The translations under genes were made by a program, and so were the position numbers. Below are positions 61,105 through 64,000 of a DNA stretch of 64,000 bases, one piece after another. This DNA is from Fictibacillus terranigra (GTDB lineage: Bacteria; Bacillota; Bacilli; Bacillales; Fictibacillaceae). Location of the stretch: assembly GCF_030412265.1 (NCBI RefSeq), contig NZ_JAUHLN010000002.1:1054001-1118000 (forward strand), read 5' to 3'. The notes beneath the pieces were generated by a model. The model made no database searches. It was not told the DNA's origin and worked only from the letters and a program-made list of their open reading frames with translations. Positions within the stretch are counted from its first letter, which is position 1. The number at the start of each line of letters is the position of its first letter.

Positions 61105-61423
61105 TCAATACTCTTGGATGGTGCCCCACCTGTTGTAAGAGAGGAGATGGAGTTGTACCATGCTGTATACCAAATCCATAAGCTCAGGAACGAAATGAAC
61201 ATCGCCTCGCTCCCACTGTTCATTCCATACTATCAGATTTTCCCGAATGTATTGAATTTGTTCCTGTTTTTTTTCGTGCAGCAAACTCAATGACATGCAA
61301 TAGGACATTAAAATGATTGACTGACAACAGATCGGTCCTGTAGCATTCCTTAATGGCATCTTCAGCCGCGTCTTTGCGGACGTGAGCAACGTCTGTTCGA
61401 TCGGGCTTATTGCATTTTTTCAA
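61105..61423 (-). pseudogene. Unknown gene frameshifted at an A8 run
   Basis: The first frame reads CNKPDRTDVAHVRKDAAEDA through NVLLHVIEFAARKK; after the run of eight A (plus-strand T 61267-61274) the protein-like frame is the next one: QEQIQYIRENLIVWNEQWER ... FVPELMDLVYSMVQLHLLSY. Losing one A joins them into about 105 residues. The start is unclear (TTG 61423, or an ATG 18 bases upstream that needs another A lost from a run). Homopolymer slippage or sequence error is likely. Family unknown. Confidence 0.55.
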
Positions 61424-61505
61424 AGTTTTCCGATTGCTTCATGGCATTTAAAAGAAAAGCATAGGGAAATGCGGCAGTATTTTTTTTAACGTACAGAAAT
61501 GCAAA

Positions 61506-61541
61506 TAAAAATCTCCGGACGCATGAGCTCCGGAGATTTTT
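61506..61541. terminator. Bidirectional terminator
   Basis: AAAAATCTCCGG / CCGGAGATTTTT, 11-base loop. On the minus strand it ends the small hydrophobic peptide gene. Confidence 0.85.
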
Positions 61542-61570
61542 AACATAAGGGGATCTAGTTTCTATGCTGA

Positions 61571-61702
61571 TTAAGCACCAAGAATGGCTGTGATCGCATC
61601 CCGGATAATTGCTTGCTGCTCTGGCGTACCGAGAAGTACCGCTACGAGCAATGCAACCAAAAGGAGTAATGCAAGCACGATGGCGACTAGATTAATAGAC
61701 AT
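61571..61702 (-). CDS. 43-residue hydrophobic peptide
   Basis: ATG 61702 lies directly behind AAAGGAGGTGAGGGA, a near-perfect ribosome binding site. The peptide is one long hydrophobic helix (NLVAIVLALLLLVALLVAVL) followed by an amphipathic tail (TPEQQAIIRDAITAILGA), with no cysteine or signal peptidase site. It has its own terminator. Not recognised; could be a small membrane regulator or toxin-like peptide. Confidence 0.65.
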   Translation of the reverse strand: MSINLVAIVLALLLLVALLVAVLLGTPEQQAIIRDAITAILGA

Positions 61703-61883
61703 TCCCTCACCTCCTTTAAAAAAAGGATATAAGGGGACCCTTATGAAACTAGTATATGCCCTTTCTAGTAAACCTTTTTGTGCAGCTGTCCCTATCAGCA
61801 AAAAGAGGCTGTCCGGCTTGACGAATTTCACAGTTAGGGCGAAGCTATAAGTATACTTATAGATGTTGTTGGAGGGATTAATT

Positions 61884-62336
61884 ATGGGAAAATCATCGCT
61901 TGAAGACGTCATTCAGCTATACCGGGAATTGATCGGAGCGTGGAACAAACGAAACAGCGACGGTATGTCGGAGCTCTTTTTAGACGGCGGCGAGATGATA
62001 GGCTACGACGGCAGCCAGATCAACGGCAAGAAAGAGATTTTTTCTCACCTTGAACCGATCTTCGCGAACCACCCCACCGCAGCTTATGTCTGCAAAGTGA
62101 AAAGCATCAAACTGTTAAGCAATGAGACGGCTCTTTTACGGGCGATCGCAGGAATGGTGCCGGACGGGAAAGACGAGCTGAATCCTTCCCTCAATGCTCA
62201 CCAGACCCTCCTTGCCGTTAAAACAAATGGAACGTGGAGAATAGAACTCTTTCAAAATACACCTGCCCAATTCCATGGCCGTCCGGATCTTGTTCAGCGA
62301 ATGACGGATGAATTGAGGAAGCAGCTATTTGAATGA
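61884..62336 (+). CDS. SnoaL-like (SgcJ/EcaC-type) protein
   Basis: A 150-residue protein of the NTF2-like cone fold: VIQLYRELIGAWNKRNSDGM at the N-terminus, FLDGGEMIGYDGSQINGKKE and SLNAHQTLLAVKTNGTWRIE. Members include SgcJ/EcaC and many stand-alone proteins in Bacilli with no known substrate. ATG 61884 follows TTGGAGGGATTAATT. It is a monocistronic gene with a terminator after it. Confidence 0.8.
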   Translation: MGKSSLEDVIQLYRELIGAWNKRNSDGMSELFLDGGEMIGYDGSQINGKKEIFSHLEPIFANHPTAAYVCKVKSIKLLSNETALLRAIAGMVPDGKDELNPSLNAHQTLLAVKTNGTWRIELFQNTPAQFHGRPDLVQRMTDELRKQLFE

Positions 62337-62403
62337 GCCGGCTTAAAACCCGCAGATGTGTCCTTGTTCCGATTGAACCGACACATTTTATAACCGAAAC
62401 AAC

Positions 62404-62436
62404 AAGGAGTACCATTCAAAAAGGGTACTCCTTTTA
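62404..62436. terminator. Bidirectional terminator
   Basis: AAGGAGTACC / GGTACTCCTT with T-run, between the SnoaL-like and SET genes. Confidence 0.82.
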
Positions 62437-62438
62437 CT

Positions 62439-62837
62439 TCATATGGGCTTAAACCAAAGCTCCCTGTCATCCTCAGGGTCTCCATTGTAATTAACAAGGA
62501 TTTCTTCGCCTTCCCGAATGTCTTTATAAGCATAAAAATCAATGTTTAATTCTTTTTTTTTGAGTTTATACCTGGCGTTTGGCGTATAAGAATGGTTAAA
62601 CAGTGATCCGTATCCAAGCGCTATCGCGTAACCATCATTCCAGTTAAAGACATAATCCGCCAATACCGTTTTTATCATATATTTGCACTCTTCCTTCGGG
62701 CTTGCTATAACAGGAGCACGATGAATCAGCTCTCCTTTTTTTATGTTCCGGGTGGCGAAAATCCCCCGGCCAAACCGTGATTTCCTCACTTCAAACAATG
62801 TAAACAAAACCTTTCCTTCATTGATTGTTTTGTTCAT
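62439..62837 (-). CDS. SET-domain protein-lysine methyltransferase
   Basis: A compact 132-residue SET domain: SRFGRGIFATRNIKKGELI (AdoMet site), GSLFNHSYTPNARY (the conserved NHS) and IREGEEILVNYNG (catalytic tyrosine). Such proteins methylate lysines; bacterial targets are mostly unknown. The start is uncertain: ATG 62837 has no good ribosome binding site, and a TTG 33 bases further in or the TTG at 62876 are alternatives. Confidence 0.85.
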   Translation of the reverse strand: MNKTINEGKVLFTLFEVRKSRFGRGIFATRNIKKGELIHRAPVIASPKEECKYMIKTVLADYVFNWNDGYAIALGYGSLFNHSYTPNARYKLKKKELNIDFYAYKDIREGEEILVNYNGDPEDDRELWFKPI

Positions 62838-62903
62838 TATATTCAAAGCGAAAAAGCCCGGTACGGGACAAAACAAAAAGGGCTGGATATATAAGATGGC
62901 TTT

Positions 62904-63700
62904 TCAGGAGGGACGGCGAAAAATCTTGAACGGCTCCAGCTCGGAATCAGCAGGAAAGAGCGGAGTGAACTTGGGATCATTTTGCATTAAGTCAGAAACG
63001 GTTACACATTTGAATCCCCTTTTCTTCAGCTCAGGCAGCACGATATTTAATGCATCAATGGTCTGCCTTCGATTACCGCCTGAATCATGCAGCAGGATAA
63101 TATCTCCATTATGGACATTCGAAAGGATATGGTTCGAAATGTAGCCGGCTCCCGGATTACGCCAGTCTTTTGGATCCTGATGCCACGACCAGAGAATGAT
63201 TTTATACCCATTTTTACTGGAATAGTTAATAATTCTTTTATTCAGTGTTCCGCCTGGTGGCCGAAACAGCTTCACTTCCGTATGCTGAACCTTTTGTATC
63301 ATCTGTTCCGTTTTGTTTACTTCTTTAGAAAACATTCGTTTAGAAGAAAAACAAAAATTATGGGGATGGGTATACGTGTGATCTCCCAATTCATGGCCTT
63401 CTTTAATTTCTCTTTTTATGATATCCGGGTTGTTTTTCATATGCCGCCCGACAAGAAAGTGGCTTTTGCATCATACTTTTTTAGAACATCCAAAATCTTC
63501 GGAGTGTATTTCGGATTCGGCCCATCATCAAATGTGATGGCTACTTCTTTTTTGGGCGTTGGAATGTCCCAGATGACCTGTCCCTTTTTCTCATAATATT
63601 TCCGTTCTACTTTATAGCCAAAGACAGGAGAAGACGGCTGCAGCAGTATAAATCCTGACATGATCCCCAATAGTACAGTCAACCATCTCTTTTGTATCAT
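62904..63700 (-). pseudogene. Secreted polysaccharide deacetylase, frameshifted
   Basis: N-terminal part from ATG 63700 (after GGGAGGGAAACGGGTG): signal-like helix, then [18 protein letters not shown] (motif 1) and KATF before a premature stop. In another frame follow [26 protein letters not shown] (motif 2), RPPGGT (motif 3), DWRNPG (motif 4) and LLHDSGGNRRQT (motif 5). One base is missing near 63451-63462. Intact, it would be a carbohydrate esterase 4 of about 264 residues acting on peptidoglycan or chitin-like polymers. Confidence 0.88.
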
Positions 63701-63774
63701 CACCCGTTTCCCTCCCGTCCAATTCCTGTTTATGATGAAGCAAAACGGAGAAAACAATCCGTATAAATGAAAAA

Positions 63775-63809
63775 GGCACCACCGTTTACATAAGGTGGTG
63801 CCTGGCACC
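63775..63809 (-). repeat. GGTGCC-type palindromic repeat / terminator
   Basis: GGCACCACC (63775-63783) pairs with GGTGGTGCC (63794-63802) and the right arm extends into GGTGCCTGGCACC (63797-63809), the same motif as at 24471 and 25582. On the minus strand a TTTTTC follows, 25 bases after the stop of the edge gene, so it can end that transcript. Confidence 0.7.
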
Positions 63810-63833
63810 CTTACAATTTCTTTTTTGGTTAAG

Positions 63834-64000
63834 TTAAGGCCGGAAAAACCTTTGAACAAAAGGTGTATTATTTTCATTGATCCGTAGTTCCAATATAAAA
63901 CGATAATGTGTGGCACGATGGATTTTAGCTTCAAGCGTACTTTTAACCTGGTTGACTGAAATGAAGGTATCATTTGAAAAGATGATGTCTGATGTGTCAG
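63834..64000 (-). CDS. C-terminus of an unknown protein (partial)
   Basis: The last 54 codons of a gene entering from the right edge: [20 protein letters not shown] ... [15 protein letters not shown] ... FVQRFFRP, stop TAA at 63834. The codon use is normal and the other two frames are broken or lack motifs. Family not recognised from this piece. Confidence 0.5.
   Translation of the reverse strand, partial: DTSDIIFSNDTFISVNQVKSTLEAKIHRATHYRFILELRINENNTPFVQRFFRP

Noticed and set aside
1-64000. tRNA or rRNA genes, prophage or insertion sequence
   Set aside because: No tRNA-like cloverleaf runs, rRNA stretches, integrases or transposases were seen by eye; a covariance or HMM search would be needed to exclude small RNAs.

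Overview
The window reads as a chromosomal segment of a Gram-positive, spore-forming Bacillaceae (a Bacillus or Fictibacillus-like organism; the species cannot be named from sequence alone). Support comes from strong AGGAGG-type ribosome binding sites, frequent TTG/GTG starts, T-box leaders, cre-like sites, and a gene set whose closest remembered relatives are Bacillus proteins: ThrZ, KimA, TcyP, AlaR-AlaT, NucA-Nin and the RsbK/RsbM/RsbY stress module. I see no rRNA, tRNA, phage, insertion sequence or CRISPR array.

Layout. 1-3.8 kb: the start of a Fur-box-preceded siderophore-type aminotransferase, thrZ behind two tandem T-boxes, and rpiA. 3.9-9.8 kb: kimA (potassium importer), topB, a DinB-fold protein, an acetyltransferase and an OsmC protein. 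9.9-14.8 kb: a complete RsbY/RsbM/RsbK general-stress signalling set with no sigB beside it. 15-24 kb: tcyP, a nucleoside hydrolase, small membrane proteins, an AI-2E-family transporter, a flavoprotein and an M29 aminopeptidase. 24-32 kb: an NlpC/P60 cell wall hydrolase, a fatty acid desaturase that appears to start at AUU, a large secreted nuclease, and several broken genes. 32-48 kb: metabolic genes, alaR-alaT, a GntP permease, acetyltransferases, the DNA-entry nuclease pair nucA-nin, an aminoglycoside adenylyltransferase and an MFS pump with a hairpin over its ribosome binding site.

48.3-60 kb is the most interesting part: a LacI-family regulator, a GH94 protein of the size of 1,2-beta-oligoglucan phosphorylase, a GH3 beta-glucosidase, a sugar-binding lipoprotein with two permeases, and a secreted PF10091/GH144-type glucanase. 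All promoters but that of the regulator carry the same 10-bp palindrome GAAACGTTTC, and two also carry cre-like sites. Together this reads as a locus for breaking down and importing beta-1,2-glucan (sophoro-oligosaccharides). No transport ATPase is encoded, so a shared MsmX-type ATPase elsewhere is presumed.

60-64 kb holds a thioesterase, small unknown proteins, a SnoaL-like protein, a SET-domain protein and a frameshifted polysaccharide deacetylase. Across the window at least ten genes are interrupted by single-base indels, stops or truncation, several at homopolymer runs, so either the genome carries many recent pseudogenes or the assembly has indel errors.
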